Shown: in pieces, positions 53,629-62,317 of the stretch
Layout: each line of letters starts with the position of its first letter
How positions within the stretch are numbered: the first letter of the stretch is position 1
From: Bradyrhizobium sp. G127
GTDB lineage: Bacteria > Pseudomonadota > Alphaproteobacteria > Rhizobiales > Xanthobacteraceae
Reading direction: 5' to 3'
Length of the DNA: 64,000 nucleotides
Assembly (NCBI RefSeq): GCF_021502575.1
Contig: NZ_JAKFGN010000002.1
Location: 1,302,001 to 1,366,000, forward strand
The notes under the pieces: model-generated
The model's database searches: none
Seen by the model: the letters and a program-made list of their open reading frames with translations, nothing else
What the model was told of the DNA's origin: nothing
Position numbers and translations under genes: made by a program

Positions 53629-55008
53629 ATGAGCGAGCCGTCGATTGATCGTGGAATCGACGTATTGGCTGAATTGCGCAGCCGTTATGTCAGGCCGATG
53701 CCGACGTGGGGCGTGGGGAAGCTAGACCCAACTGAGCGGGATACGACAAAACAAGTCCGCTCACAGCAACGCGCGGCCCTGAAAATTCTGTTTGCGAATA
53801 AATTCTTCTTTTTGAATGGCGGCTCTGAGGTTGTCATGTTCGACGAGATGGAGCTGATGAGAAAATATGAACTCGATGTCGTCGAGTTTTCCATGCGCGA
53901 TCCTCGGAATTTCCCATCGAAATACGAATCCTATTTCGTCTCGCAAAAGGACTACCGATCAGCGTCGCGAAGTGGACAGGTCAGATCGGCCCTATCGTTC
54001 ATTCATTCGCGTGAAGCCGTAAATCGCGTTACGCATCTCATCCAGGATGAAAAACCGGACCTACTGCATTGCCATAACATCTACCACCAGCTGACCCCGT
54101 CGATTATCAACGCAGCCTCCCGACAAAAAATTCCAGTAGTTCTGACGCTTCACGACTTCAAGCCGATCTGTCCGGTTTACAGCCAGCTTTGGAACGGTGA
54201 ATTGTGCACAAAGTGTTCCGAAGGCCGGTACGAGGCGTTGCTCACGCAACGTTGCGCCGATGGTTCGATCGGCCGAAGCGCGCTGCTTTGGGCTGAAGCG
54301 CGTTATCACGCCGCGGCTCGCAGCTATGAGCGGGTAAACATGTTCATCGCCCCTAGCCGATTCATGCGCGACGCCGTCGTCCGTCGCCTCGGCAAGGATA
54401 AGGTAATACACATCCCGAACGGCATCGACGCCTCCCGGATCGAGGTGTCAGATCACGACGAAGGCTTTGTTCTCTATCTCGGTCGTCTTTCACCCGAAAA
54501 AGGGGTTGAGACCCTGCTGCGGGCGCATGCGGCAGACAACGCCGCATGGCGGCTGGTCATCGCCGGATCGGGTCCGCTGCTGGAGGATCTGCAGTCACGT
54601 TTTCCATTAGCAGAATTCACGGGCTACCTGACGGGAAAGGCTCTCGAGACCAGACTGAGAGGCGCGTCTGTCGTCGTGATGCCTTCCAAGGCGCGCGAGA
54701 ACTGCCCGCTCTCGATACTCGAAGCGATGGCGCATGCGAAGCCTATCGTAGCGTCACGTATGGGCGGAGTACCAGAACTGGTTAGGGATGGCGAAACCGG
54801 TTTTCTTTTCGAACCAAACAACGCGCAACAGCTGTCGAATTGCGTCAGGACCCTGTTAGGCGATTACGATCTGCGAAAAAAATTTGGCCAACGTGCTCGA
54901 AGAATTGCAGAAACGGAATATTCGCTCGAAAAACATGGAGCAGCGCTTCTTTCACTTTATCAACGTCTGACCTCAAGTAGCAAATCAATCAACAAGGTTG
55001 GATCGTAA
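53629..55008 (+). CDS. GT4 glycosyltransferase
   Basis: A 459-residue GT-B enzyme with an N-terminal extension of about 45 residues. The donor half has LYLGRLSPEKGVETLLRAH and the E-x7-E motif around RENCPLSILEAMAHAKPIV. HCHNIYHQLTPSI and HDFKPICPVYSQLW belong to the acceptor half. It starts an operon with a radical SAM protein (2-base gap), which is unusual for polysaccharide synthesis. Substrate not known. Confidence 0.88.
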   Translation: MSEPSIDRGIDVLAELRSRYVRPMPTWGVGKLDPTERDTTKQVRSQQRAALKILFANKFFFLNGGSEVVMFDEMELMRKYELDVVEFSMRDPRNFPSKYESYFVSQKDYRSASRSGQVRSALSFIHSREAVNRVTHLIQDEKPDLLHCHNIYHQLTPSIINAASRQKIPVVLTLHDFKPICPVYSQLWNGELCTKCSEGRYEALLTQRCADGSIGRSALLWAEARYHAAARSYERVNMFIAPSRFMRDAVVRRLGKDKVIHIPNGIDASRIEVSDHDEGFVLYLGRLSPEKGVETLLRAHAADNAAWRLVIAGSGPLLEDLQSRFPLAEFTGYLTGKALETRLRGASVVVMPSKARENCPLSILEAMAHAKPIVASRMGGVPELVRDGETGFLFEPNNAQQLSNCVRTLLGDYDLRKKFGQRARRIAETEYSLEKHGAALLSLYQRLTSSSKSINKVGS

Positions 55009-55009
55009 A

Positions 55010-56143
55010 ATGGATCTCACAGTCATCTCGACTTTCAGATGCAATTCGAAATGCCAAATGTGCTACATCTGGAAAAACCCGACCGAACCGAAGGAAGAAG
55101 TTTCCCTTGAGACCCTGTCGAAGCTGCCGGCCGGCTTTGATAATCTCAACGTGTCCGGCGGTGAACCAACCCTTCGCAAGGACCTCGGCGAAATCGCCGA
55201 TCTCCTCCATCCAAAAGCCCGGGTCATGGAGATATCGTCCAACGGACTCCATCCAGAACGGTTGATTCCGATTATCAAGAAGTATCCTAATATAAAAGTG
55301 CGTTTCTCGCTGGAGGGCGACCAGGTAACAAACGACGCAATCCGGGGCGAGAAAGGCGGCTATGCCACCAAAGTCGCCGGGCTCCGCATGCTAAGGGAGG
55401 CCGGTGGTACTGACCTCGGCTTCGCAATGGTTATCCAGGATGAGAATGTCGACCAGCTTGTCGGTGTTTACGAATTTGCGCGAAAAGAAGGCTACGAGCT
55501 TGCAACATCCGCGCTTCACAACGCTTGGCAATTTTACAAGAACGACAACTACTTCTACGAACGGAAGGTCGTTGCCCGGAAGGTGGAGGGACTTATCGAA
55601 GCGATGCTGCGGAGTTCCAAACCGAAGAACTGGTTCCGCGCCTACCTGAACCTGGGTCTTATCGAAAAGATACTTGGCCACGACCGTCTGATCCCATGCA
55701 GCGCCGGGAAGGACTTCGCCTTTATCGATCCGTGGTCAGACGTCTGGGCTTGCAACGTACGGTCCGACCTGCCCATGGGCAATCTCGCTCGACAATCGTG
55801 GGATGAGATTATTAATAGTGAGGCATCGCAACAGACTCGCCACAAGGTCGCAGCCTGTGACCAGAATTGCTGGATGGTTACGACCGCTCGCACTGCGATG
55901 CGCTCGAACGTAGTACCCCAGATGCCCAAGGTCGGACCGCTTTTGTGGGTCCTGAAGAACAAGCTGAAGGTATCGGCTGGCAAGAAGATCTGCTTCGACA
56001 GTTACATCAATTATTCGGACGTGAGGCCCTCGCCTGTTGTGAGACGCGAGTCCTTCCTGAATCAGAATGCTAAAGGGCGGCTGATCAAGGGGCGCCAAAC
56101 ACCGGACGAGCATTATCCGTTAAAGACCTTCGTGAATAACTAA
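55010..56143 (+). CDS. Radical SAM/SPASM-like protein
   Basis: A 377-residue radical SAM enzyme. The cluster motif C11-x3-C15-x2-C18 (CNSKCQMC) opens the protein, followed by VSGGEPTL and a TIM-barrel-like core. The C-terminal part has SPASM-like cysteines (PCSAGKDFAFIDP, WACNV, CDQNCWM) that may hold extra iron-sulfur clusters. The ATG at 55010 follows the GT4 stop by one base. Such enzymes modify peptides or sugars; next to glycosyltransferases either is possible. No precursor peptide could be identified. Confidence 0.85.
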   Translation: MDLTVISTFRCNSKCQMCYIWKNPTEPKEEVSLETLSKLPAGFDNLNVSGGEPTLRKDLGEIADLLHPKARVMEISSNGLHPERLIPIIKKYPNIKVRFSLEGDQVTNDAIRGEKGGYATKVAGLRMLREAGGTDLGFAMVIQDENVDQLVGVYEFARKEGYELATSALHNAWQFYKNDNYFYERKVVARKVEGLIEAMLRSSKPKNWFRAYLNLGLIEKILGHDRLIPCSAGKDFAFIDPWSDVWACNVRSDLPMGNLARQSWDEIINSEASQQTRHKVAACDQNCWMVTTARTAMRSNVVPQMPKVGPLLWVLKNKLKVSAGKKICFDSYINYSDVRPSPVVRRESFLNQNAKGRLIKGRQTPDEHYPLKTFVNN

Positions 56144-56146
56144 AGC

Positions 56147-56176
56147 TGGCCGCTTAGCGGCAACAGTCGAGTTTTT
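56147..56176 (+). terminator. Terminator-like hairpin after the radical SAM gene
   Basis: GCCGCT-T-AGCGGC forms a short GC-rich stem four bases after the stop, followed within 10 bases by GTTTTT. It would limit transcription into the secretion genes. Confidence 0.45.
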
Positions 56177-56580
56177 GGATGTCGCGTTGTGCCGCCGCGG
56201 TTGTCAAACGCCGAAGTAATTGATCCGTGCCCAGTTATCAGTGTTCTCCACGAATTCGGGATTGCAAACGCCGAAGAGCATATGCAGCCGGAGCATTGGT
56301 TCCATACTAATATTGGTCTGGCAGGACGAAACTTGCCAAAGTCTGGCCTTGTTCGAACGAAATGGTGAGTCCTCTTCAGACTTGAGCATCACCGTGCAAG
56401 TCTGACTGACGAGCATCGGCGTGCACTCATTCAGTCACGCGCTCAGAAATCGGCAGAGTCCATCGTCGTTCGGCGTCCATGTGATGCTCCCCTTTGGCGA
56501 ATTCCAACAGGGCTGGATTTTGGCGGCAAGCATTTAAATTTAATCGGGGAAGAGGCAGTGCATGAGCACCGCGTACGAAC
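56177..56580. other. Gap between radical SAM and secretion genes
   Basis: About 400 bases with no supported gene. I searched it for a small precursor peptide or RTX fragment and found only short frames with rare starts. It ends with GGGAAGAGG and an ATG at 56562 that opens a ten-codon frame reading MSTAYELVTI before a stop (see the ABC exporter entry). Confidence 0.5.
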
Positions 56581-58710
56581 TTGTCACCATCTGAATCTGA
56601 CCCAGGCTTAGTCGCACTGGTGATGATGCTTCGGTTCCAGGGACTGGGCGTCAATCCCGAACAGATTCGTCATCAGTTTGGCAGCGCCATGATCGGCTTA
56701 CCCGAGATGCTCCGGTGCGCGAAGGCATTTGGCTTGAAAGCCAGAGTCTCCGCGACCAACTGGTCTCGGCTGGCCACTACGCCAATGCCTGCGCTAGCCG
56801 CGCTGCGGGACGGAGGCTTTCTGCTGCTTGGCAAGGCGGGCGAGGACAAGGTCATCGTGCTTGAACCTGGGCGCCCGGCACCCGTGGTGATGGCGCGGGC
56901 CGAACTGGAAGCCGTGTGGGACGGTCGGGTCCTGCTGATGACGAAGCGGGCTGGACTCGCTGACTTGTCTCGCCAGTTTGACATTACCTGGTTTCTTGGT
57001 GCGGTCCATAAATATCGACGACTTCTGAGTGAAGTTCTTATTGCGTCATTCTTTCTTCAGCTGTTCGCCCTGGTCTCACCGCTGTTTTTCCAGGTGGTTG
57101 TTGACAAGGTGCTTGTGCATCGCAGCTTGAGTACCTTGGAGGTGCTTGCAGTCGGCTTGATCGCGATTGCCTTGTTCGAAACAATCCTTGGCATCCTTCG
57201 TACCTATCTGTTTTCCCATACGACCAATCGTATTGATGTCGAACTCGGTGCGCGGCTGTTTCGGCACCTGCTGGCACTGCCAATTGGATATTTCCAGGCG
57301 AGACGTGTTGGCGATTCAGTCGCTCGAGTACGCGAACTCGAAAATATCCGCAATTTTCTGACCAGTTCCGGACTTACCCTTGTCATCGACCTGTTCTTTA
57401 CGAGCGTGTTTATCGCTGTGTTGTTCTTTTATTCACCGCTTCTGACCTGGATCGTGCTCGCGTCATTTCCATTCTACGTGGGGATATCCGCCGCCGCGAC
57501 GCCGCTATTCCAAAAGCGTTTGGACGAGAAGTTCAAACGCGGCGCAGAGAACCAGGCTTTTCTGGTCGAAAGCGTAACCGGGATCGAAACGCTCAAAGCG
57601 ATGGCAATTGAGCCGCAGATGCAGCGGCGGTGGGAGGAACAACTGGCCGGTTATGTCACTGCGAGCTTTCGGGTGACCAGTTTGGGTAATGTTGCAAGCC
57701 AAATCGTTCAGTTCGTAAGTAAACTGGTCAGCGCGGCAATCCTGTATTTCGGGGCAAAGCTCGTCATCAGCGGCGACCTGTCGGTCGGCGAGCTTATCGC
57801 TTTCAATCTGCTGGCGGGCCGGGTCAGTGCTCCCGTGCTGCGACTAGCGCAAGTTTGGCAGGATTTTCATCAGGCGCGCCTCTCGGTTAACCGCCTCGGG
57901 GATATCCTCAACACAGCGCCTGAACCTATCTACAATCCCGGCAAAATGGGACTCGCTGCGATCCGCGGCCACATCAGCTTCGAAAACGTCAGTTTCCGCT
58001 ATCGGATCGACGGCCAGAAAGTCCTGCACGACATCAACCTAGACGTGCCGGCCGGCCAAGTGATCGGAATCGTCGGCACTTCCGGATCGGGCAAGAGTAC
58101 TCTCGCTAAACTGGTGCAGCGCCTCTATCTCCCGGAAATCGGGCGCGTGCTGATCGATGGCGTCGATGTCGCGCAGGTCGATCCGGCTCAGTTACGCCGT
58201 CAGATCGGTGTCGTTCTTCAGGACAGCATGCTGTTCAATTGCTCGATCCGAGACAACATCGCGCTGGTTGATCCAGCGGTGCCGGCAGAAAATGTCATCG
58301 CGGCCGCAACATTGGCTGGAGCTCACGATTTCATCCTCCAACTCCCGGAAGGGTATGACACCGTTGTCGGCGAACGGGGCAGCAGCCTATCGGGCGGGCA
58401 GCGTCAGCGCATCGCTATTGCTCGCGCGCTTATCTCCGATCCCCGGATACTCATTTTCGATGAAGCGACGAGTGCGCTCGACTACGAAAGTGAAAGCATC
58501 GTGCAAAAAAATATGGTGCAGATGTCTCAAGGACGAACGGTACTTATCATCGCGCATCGGCTCTCTGCCCTGCGACTTGCAGATCGCGTCATCACCATCG
58601 AACGCGGCCGTCTGATCGAGGACGGCTCTCATCAGGAACTGATCAGGGCCGGCGGGCGATACGCAAAGCTGTATCGCCTCCAGGCAGGGCTGCACGAGCA
58701 GTATTCGTAA
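56581..58710 (+). CDS. Type I secretion ATPase, HlyB-like, with C39-like domain
   Basis: A 709-residue exporter. Residues about 7-136 are a C39-like domain lacking the catalytic cysteine, as in HlyB; the segment FDITWFLGAVHKYRRLL closely resembles HlyB. Six membrane helices follow (about 150-430), then an ATPase with Walker A GTSGSGKST at 499-507, signature LSGGQ at 603-607 and [10 protein letters not shown]. It powers one-step export of RTX-like proteins through an HlyD/TolC channel. The only in-frame start is TTG 56581, without a ribosome binding site; ATG 56562, which has one, is one base out of frame, so a frameshift near 56592 is possible. Confidence 0.9.
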   Translation: MSPSESDPGLVALVMMLRFQGLGVNPEQIRHQFGSAMIGLPEMLRCAKAFGLKARVSATNWSRLATTPMPALAALRDGGFLLLGKAGEDKVIVLEPGRPAPVVMARAELEAVWDGRVLLMTKRAGLADLSRQFDITWFLGAVHKYRRLLSEVLIASFFLQLFALVSPLFFQVVVDKVLVHRSLSTLEVLAVGLIAIALFETILGILRTYLFSHTTNRIDVELGARLFRHLLALPIGYFQARRVGDSVARVRELENIRNFLTSSGLTLVIDLFFTSVFIAVLFFYSPLLTWIVLASFPFYVGISAAATPLFQKRLDEKFKRGAENQAFLVESVTGIETLKAMAIEPQMQRRWEEQLAGYVTASFRVTSLGNVASQIVQFVSKLVSAAILYFGAKLVISGDLSVGELIAFNLLAGRVSAPVLRLAQVWQDFHQARLSVNRLGDILNTAPEPIYNPGKMGLAAIRGHISFENVSFRYRIDGQKVLHDINLDVPAGQVIGIVGTSGSGKSTLAKLVQRLYLPEIGRVLIDGVDVAQVDPAQLRRQIGVVLQDSMLFNCSIRDNIALVDPAVPAENVIAAATLAGAHDFILQLPEGYDTVVGERGSSLSGGQRQRIAIARALISDPRILIFDEATSALDYESESIVQKNMVQMSQGRTVLIIAHRLSALRLADRVITIERGRLIEDGSHQELIRAGGRYAKLYRLQAGLHEQYS

Positions 58711-58766
58711 CAGCCACAAAGCCGACCACGACTACGTTCGCACCCGATGCATGAAGGCTAAGAGCA

Positions 58767-60788
58767 ATGGGAACAAATGCTAAGGCCCAGCGCGATGATC
58801 CTGGATTTTTTGTCCTGGAAATATTGCTTCGTCTCCTCGGCATGGACGTCGAAGCTGAACAGCTCAGTCGAGAGGTCGGCTATTCTGCTATAAGCGTCGA
58901 GGAAATGGTTAGCTATGCCAAGAGAAAAGGTCTGGCCGCCCGTTGCTCGAAATCCTCCTGGAATCGGCTAGCAAGCGCTCCCTTACCGGCAATCGCCGCC
59001 CTTCGTAACGGAAGCTTCTTGCTGCTCGGCAAGGTAACTGGCGATACGGCTATCGTTCTTGAGCCATGGGCTCAGCGGCCTACGCTGATGACGCGAGTCG
59101 AATTCGACGCTGTGTGGGATGGCCGACTTGTTTCAATGAAAAGACGCAGTGGTCTTGCTCTTCAGTTCGAACGGTTCAGCAAGACCGCGATCGCGCGGTT
59201 GCGGCAGTTCTGGAAAGCCTCGATCACGCACGCGAACCACATCTCCCGTCGCCTAAGCGAAGGTCTTCCAAAGATTACCAAGACGACCGTTCAAATGGAA
59301 ACGCCCTCAGGTACAAATGGAGGCGGTACCAGGATTATCGTTTTTGCCGATCATGCCCGCAAACTCGGGCGGGCAGTCGCTCGTATCAAGCCGGACGAGG
59401 AACGACGGCGCTTCGACGAACTCGCTTTTCTGCCGGCCGCACTCGAGATCGTTGAGACGCCACCCTCGCCGCTTGGGCGCGCGACCGCGTTCAGCATTAT
59501 TGCCGTCTTCACTGTAGCATTGGTATGGGCATGTTTCGGAACGGTCGACGTGGTCGCCATAGCCCCCGGAAAGCTCATCCCGAGCGGGCGTACCAAGACT
59601 ATCCAGCCATTCGAGACCGGCGTCGTACGCTCGATCAAGGTTCACGATGGACAAGTTGTAAAAAACGGCGACGCGCTGATCGAACTTGATACAACAATAA
59701 CCGTGGCCGAGCTCGGGCATTTGAAGGGCGACCTGTTGGCCGCTCAACTCGACATCGCCCGGACGAAGGCGGCGTTGACCAGCAAAGACGACCCTCTGGC
59801 GGCGTTCATACCTCCTGCGGACGCAACTCCCTCCCAAATCGAAATGCACCGACGGTTTCTGATCACCCAGACCGCGGAGCAGAATGCTAAGCTCGCCGCA
59901 ATAGATCAGCAGGTGAAGCAAAAGGAAGCTGAACGCGCCACGTTCGCAGCCTCGACCGAAAAGCTGAGGGCCACCCTTGTGCCGCTGCAGCAGCGCGTCG
60001 AAATCCGACAACAGCTTTTTCAAAAGGAACTAGGATCCAAAATTACATATCTGACCGAGTTCCAGGACTATGTCGCACAACAGCAGGAGATCCTTGTCCA
60101 GCAGAGCCGGTCCAGCGAAGCCGATGCCGCTATCGCTGTCCTGATGGAGACGCGGGCGAAGGCTGTGGCCGAGTACGAGCGCGGCTTGTTCGAAGGCTTG
60201 GCCAAGGCCGAAGAGAAGGCGGCAGGACTTACACAGGACGTCATCAAAGCCGAACAACGCACCAGCCTGCAAAAACTGACAGCTCCGATTGACGGCATGG
60301 TCCAGCAACTCGCCGTGCACACCATCGGCGGCGTCGTGACGCCAGCGCAGATGCTCATGCTCATCGTTCCAACCGAAAGCCGGCTTGAGATTGAGGCCAT
60401 GGTCTCGAACCGAGACATCGGGTTCGTTGAACCCGGCCAGGATGCGGCGATCAAGATCGATACATTCAATTTCACCCGGTATGGCCTCCTGCAAGGCAAG
60501 GTTATCAGCATCTCGCAAGACGCTATTACCCGCAACAAGCCCCAGGATAGAGGGAACGAGGCAGCCCCAGGCGCGGAAACAACCAGCAGTGAGCCGAAAG
60601 GCCAGGAGCTGGTCTATGCTGCGCGCATCTCGCTCGATCGCAGTCAAATGGATATCGAGAATAAGCGCGTCAATCTTTCCCCCGGCATGGCCGTAACCGT
60701 CGAAATTAAAAACGGCTCGCGCAGTATCATCAGCTACCTTTTGTCCCCGCTCCTTCGCTACAAGCAGGAGAGTATGCGTGAGAGATGA
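58767..60788 (+). CDS. HlyD-type membrane fusion protein with an N-terminal C39-like domain
   Basis: A 673-residue adaptor, longer than the usual 450-480. Residues 11-132 are a C39-like domain matching that of the HlyB gene upstream without gaps, about 60 of 121 residues identical (shared FLLLGK, IVLEP, AVWDGR). After a linker comes one membrane helix (about 238-258, ATAFSIIAVFTVALVWACFG) and then the HlyD periplasmic part: lipoyl half GVVRSIKVHDGQVVKNGDALIELD, a coiled coil at about 320-500, and the C-terminal barrel. The added domain is on the cytoplasmic side, where HlyD N-termini contact substrate. ATG 58767 has a purine-rich site upstream. Confidence 0.9.
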   Translation: MGTNAKAQRDDPGFFVLEILLRLLGMDVEAEQLSREVGYSAISVEEMVSYAKRKGLAARCSKSSWNRLASAPLPAIAALRNGSFLLLGKVTGDTAIVLEPWAQRPTLMTRVEFDAVWDGRLVSMKRRSGLALQFERFSKTAIARLRQFWKASITHANHISRRLSEGLPKITKTTVQMETPSGTNGGGTRIIVFADHARKLGRAVARIKPDEERRRFDELAFLPAALEIVETPPSPLGRATAFSIIAVFTVALVWACFGTVDVVAIAPGKLIPSGRTKTIQPFETGVVRSIKVHDGQVVKNGDALIELDTTITVAELGHLKGDLLAAQLDIARTKAALTSKDDPLAAFIPPADATPSQIEMHRRFLITQTAEQNAKLAAIDQQVKQKEAERATFAASTEKLRATLVPLQQRVEIRQQLFQKELGSKITYLTEFQDYVAQQQEILVQQSRSSEADAAIAVLMETRAKAVAEYERGLFEGLAKAEEKAAGLTQDVIKAEQRTSLQKLTAPIDGMVQQLAVHTIGGVVTPAQMLMLIVPTESRLEIEAMVSNRDIGFVEPGQDAAIKIDTFNFTRYGLLQGKVISISQDAITRNKPQDRGNEAAPGAETTSSEPKGQELVYAARISLDRSQMDIENKRVNLSPGMAVTVEIKNGSRSIISYLLSPLLRYKQESMRER

Positions 60789-60917
60789 GCGTGATCAGAC
60801 ACCAGTGCGGTCAAGCCGTCTAAGAGGATATCGTTGCCCACCGCATTGGGTGTGGCAGGGGCCAATTAAGCCGCTGCCATACAATGCCGCACTGAGAGCC
60901 AACGCCTCTGTGCGAGC

Positions 60918-62273
60918 CTAGTCGGGCTCCTCGACCTGCTTCAGCAAACCAGCCTCGCTCAAAGCCCGCACAGCTTCCTTCATTATCCCCCAGGGCAGAT
61001 TGCAGCGCGCCGCAATGTCAAGCAGCGAATTGGTGCCGTCCGACATGTTCAAGAGCCAAAGAATAGCCATTTGCAAGTCGCCCGCCGAGTGCCCTCCGAT
61101 TGTGCTGTACAGACCATAGTCGCCCAGCTTGGGTTCGCAGAGAGGCTTGAGGTTGAGATATTTGTGATTTTTCTCAATGACATCGATCGTCGTGAACGCC
61201 TTCGCGGCCGAGTCGCTTAACGATGGCGCGGAAACGAAGCTCAGGTCGTCAGCGGACGTATGATATTCCGGAAATTGCCCGTGGGGAGTACGCATGAAGC
61301 ATCCAACCGGAAGATTGAGCCCTGGAGAACAGTATTGCCGCTCGTCATACCCGAAGGGTGAAAACGGCAAGATATCGAAAGCGCTCCCACTCTGCTTTAA
61401 AACATACGTCCATGCACGATCGATTTCAGCATCGCCGCGTCTGCTTGCTTTGTAAGTTGGCGAGCCGCGATCCCCCACGCAGGTCAATACGAACCCGTGC
61501 TTAATCTTGCTCAAGTGAGGCCGACGAATTGCGGCCCAGGTAATCGAACCGATGGTGCCGGGAATAAACAAGAAGCGATACGAGTATCGCAGATCCATAC
61601 TGCCGAGGCGCTTTGCCAGCGCACAAGCTACGGCAATGCCAGACAGATTGTCATTGCAAAGGGACGGGTGGCACACATGACAAGATATGAGTACCTCATC
61701 CGAGGATCGGCCACGCACGAGGAGTTCGCCAAAAGTCAAATGCCCGGCTTCGAGGGAAGAATCGATGCACACCTCATACTCGTCATCCGGCAACTCAAGC
61801 AATTGCCGATGCGACAGGCAAAAACCCCACGCCTGTTTGTAGTAAGATGTCCGATATGGAATCCAGTCCGGCTGCTGAGGATCCGAGAACAGATGCTCCC
61901 TGAGTTCAGAAAGACCGATACGTCTATGAACGGGGATACTATAACCAAGAACATGCAGATTGGAGGTGCGAAAGTCGATAACGCGTTCGCCGGCACTGTC
62001 TTTGACGTATGCATCTCGAATGTTCCATTCAAGCGGAACAGTCCAATCGAAAACCTGTAAGCCAGAGGGCACCTCGCAGATGGTAAGCGGGATATGCTCC
62101 ATTATTTGATTGAGAGTTCTTCGAACCCCCTCGCCAGTGATACTTCGGCAGATCGGGTAAAGTTCTGAAACAAAGCGGTACATCGACCGGCCGTCATCAT
62201 CAGCGGACAGATCTATGGGATCCGGAAGCTCGTCGAGGTCGCCAAACTTCAGGCTTTGGACCGCGCCATGCAT
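60918..62273 (-). CDS. DUF4910/DUF2172 aminopeptidase-like protein
   Basis: A 451-residue protein of a family found in polysaccharide and lipopolysaccharide clusters. It has an M28-like metallopeptidase core (SCHVCHPSLCNDNLSGIA with His and Asp metal ligands, and FIPGTIGSITWAA) in the DUF4910 fold, with a DUF2172 insertion and a winged-helix end (HTH_47-type, SLLDIAARCNLPWGIMKEAV). The actual substrate is unknown. It is downstream of the methyltransferase on the minus strand; GAGGTAGAGCG precedes the ATG. Confidence 0.85.
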   Translation of the reverse strand: MHGAVQSLKFGDLDELPDPIDLSADDDGRSMYRFVSELYPICRSITGEGVRRTLNQIMEHIPLTICEVPSGLQVFDWTVPLEWNIRDAYVKDSAGERVIDFRTSNLHVLGYSIPVHRRIGLSELREHLFSDPQQPDWIPYRTSYYKQAWGFCLSHRQLLELPDDEYEVCIDSSLEAGHLTFGELLVRGRSSDEVLISCHVCHPSLCNDNLSGIAVACALAKRLGSMDLRYSYRFLFIPGTIGSITWAAIRRPHLSKIKHGFVLTCVGDRGSPTYKASRRGDAEIDRAWTYVLKQSGSAFDILPFSPFGYDERQYCSPGLNLPVGCFMRTPHGQFPEYHTSADDLSFVSAPSLSDSAAKAFTTIDVIEKNHKYLNLKPLCEPKLGDYGLYSTIGGHSAGDLQMAILWLLNMSDGTNSLLDIAARCNLPWGIMKEAVRALSEAGLLKQVEEPD

Positions 62274-62317
62274 CGCTCTACCTCGCCGTCAATCCACCCA
62301 GATTCGCCGTAAGCCCG

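Noticed and set aside
56220-56405. TTG-started plus-strand frame as a radical SAM precursor peptide
   Set aside because: It has a rare start, no ribosome binding site and no core-peptide-like repeats; not enough to support.
56204-56416. Small minus-strand frame as a candidate secreted or precursor peptide
   Set aside because: It is on the opposite strand to the radical SAM and exporter genes, has no clear ribosome binding site and no leader-peptide or GG motif.
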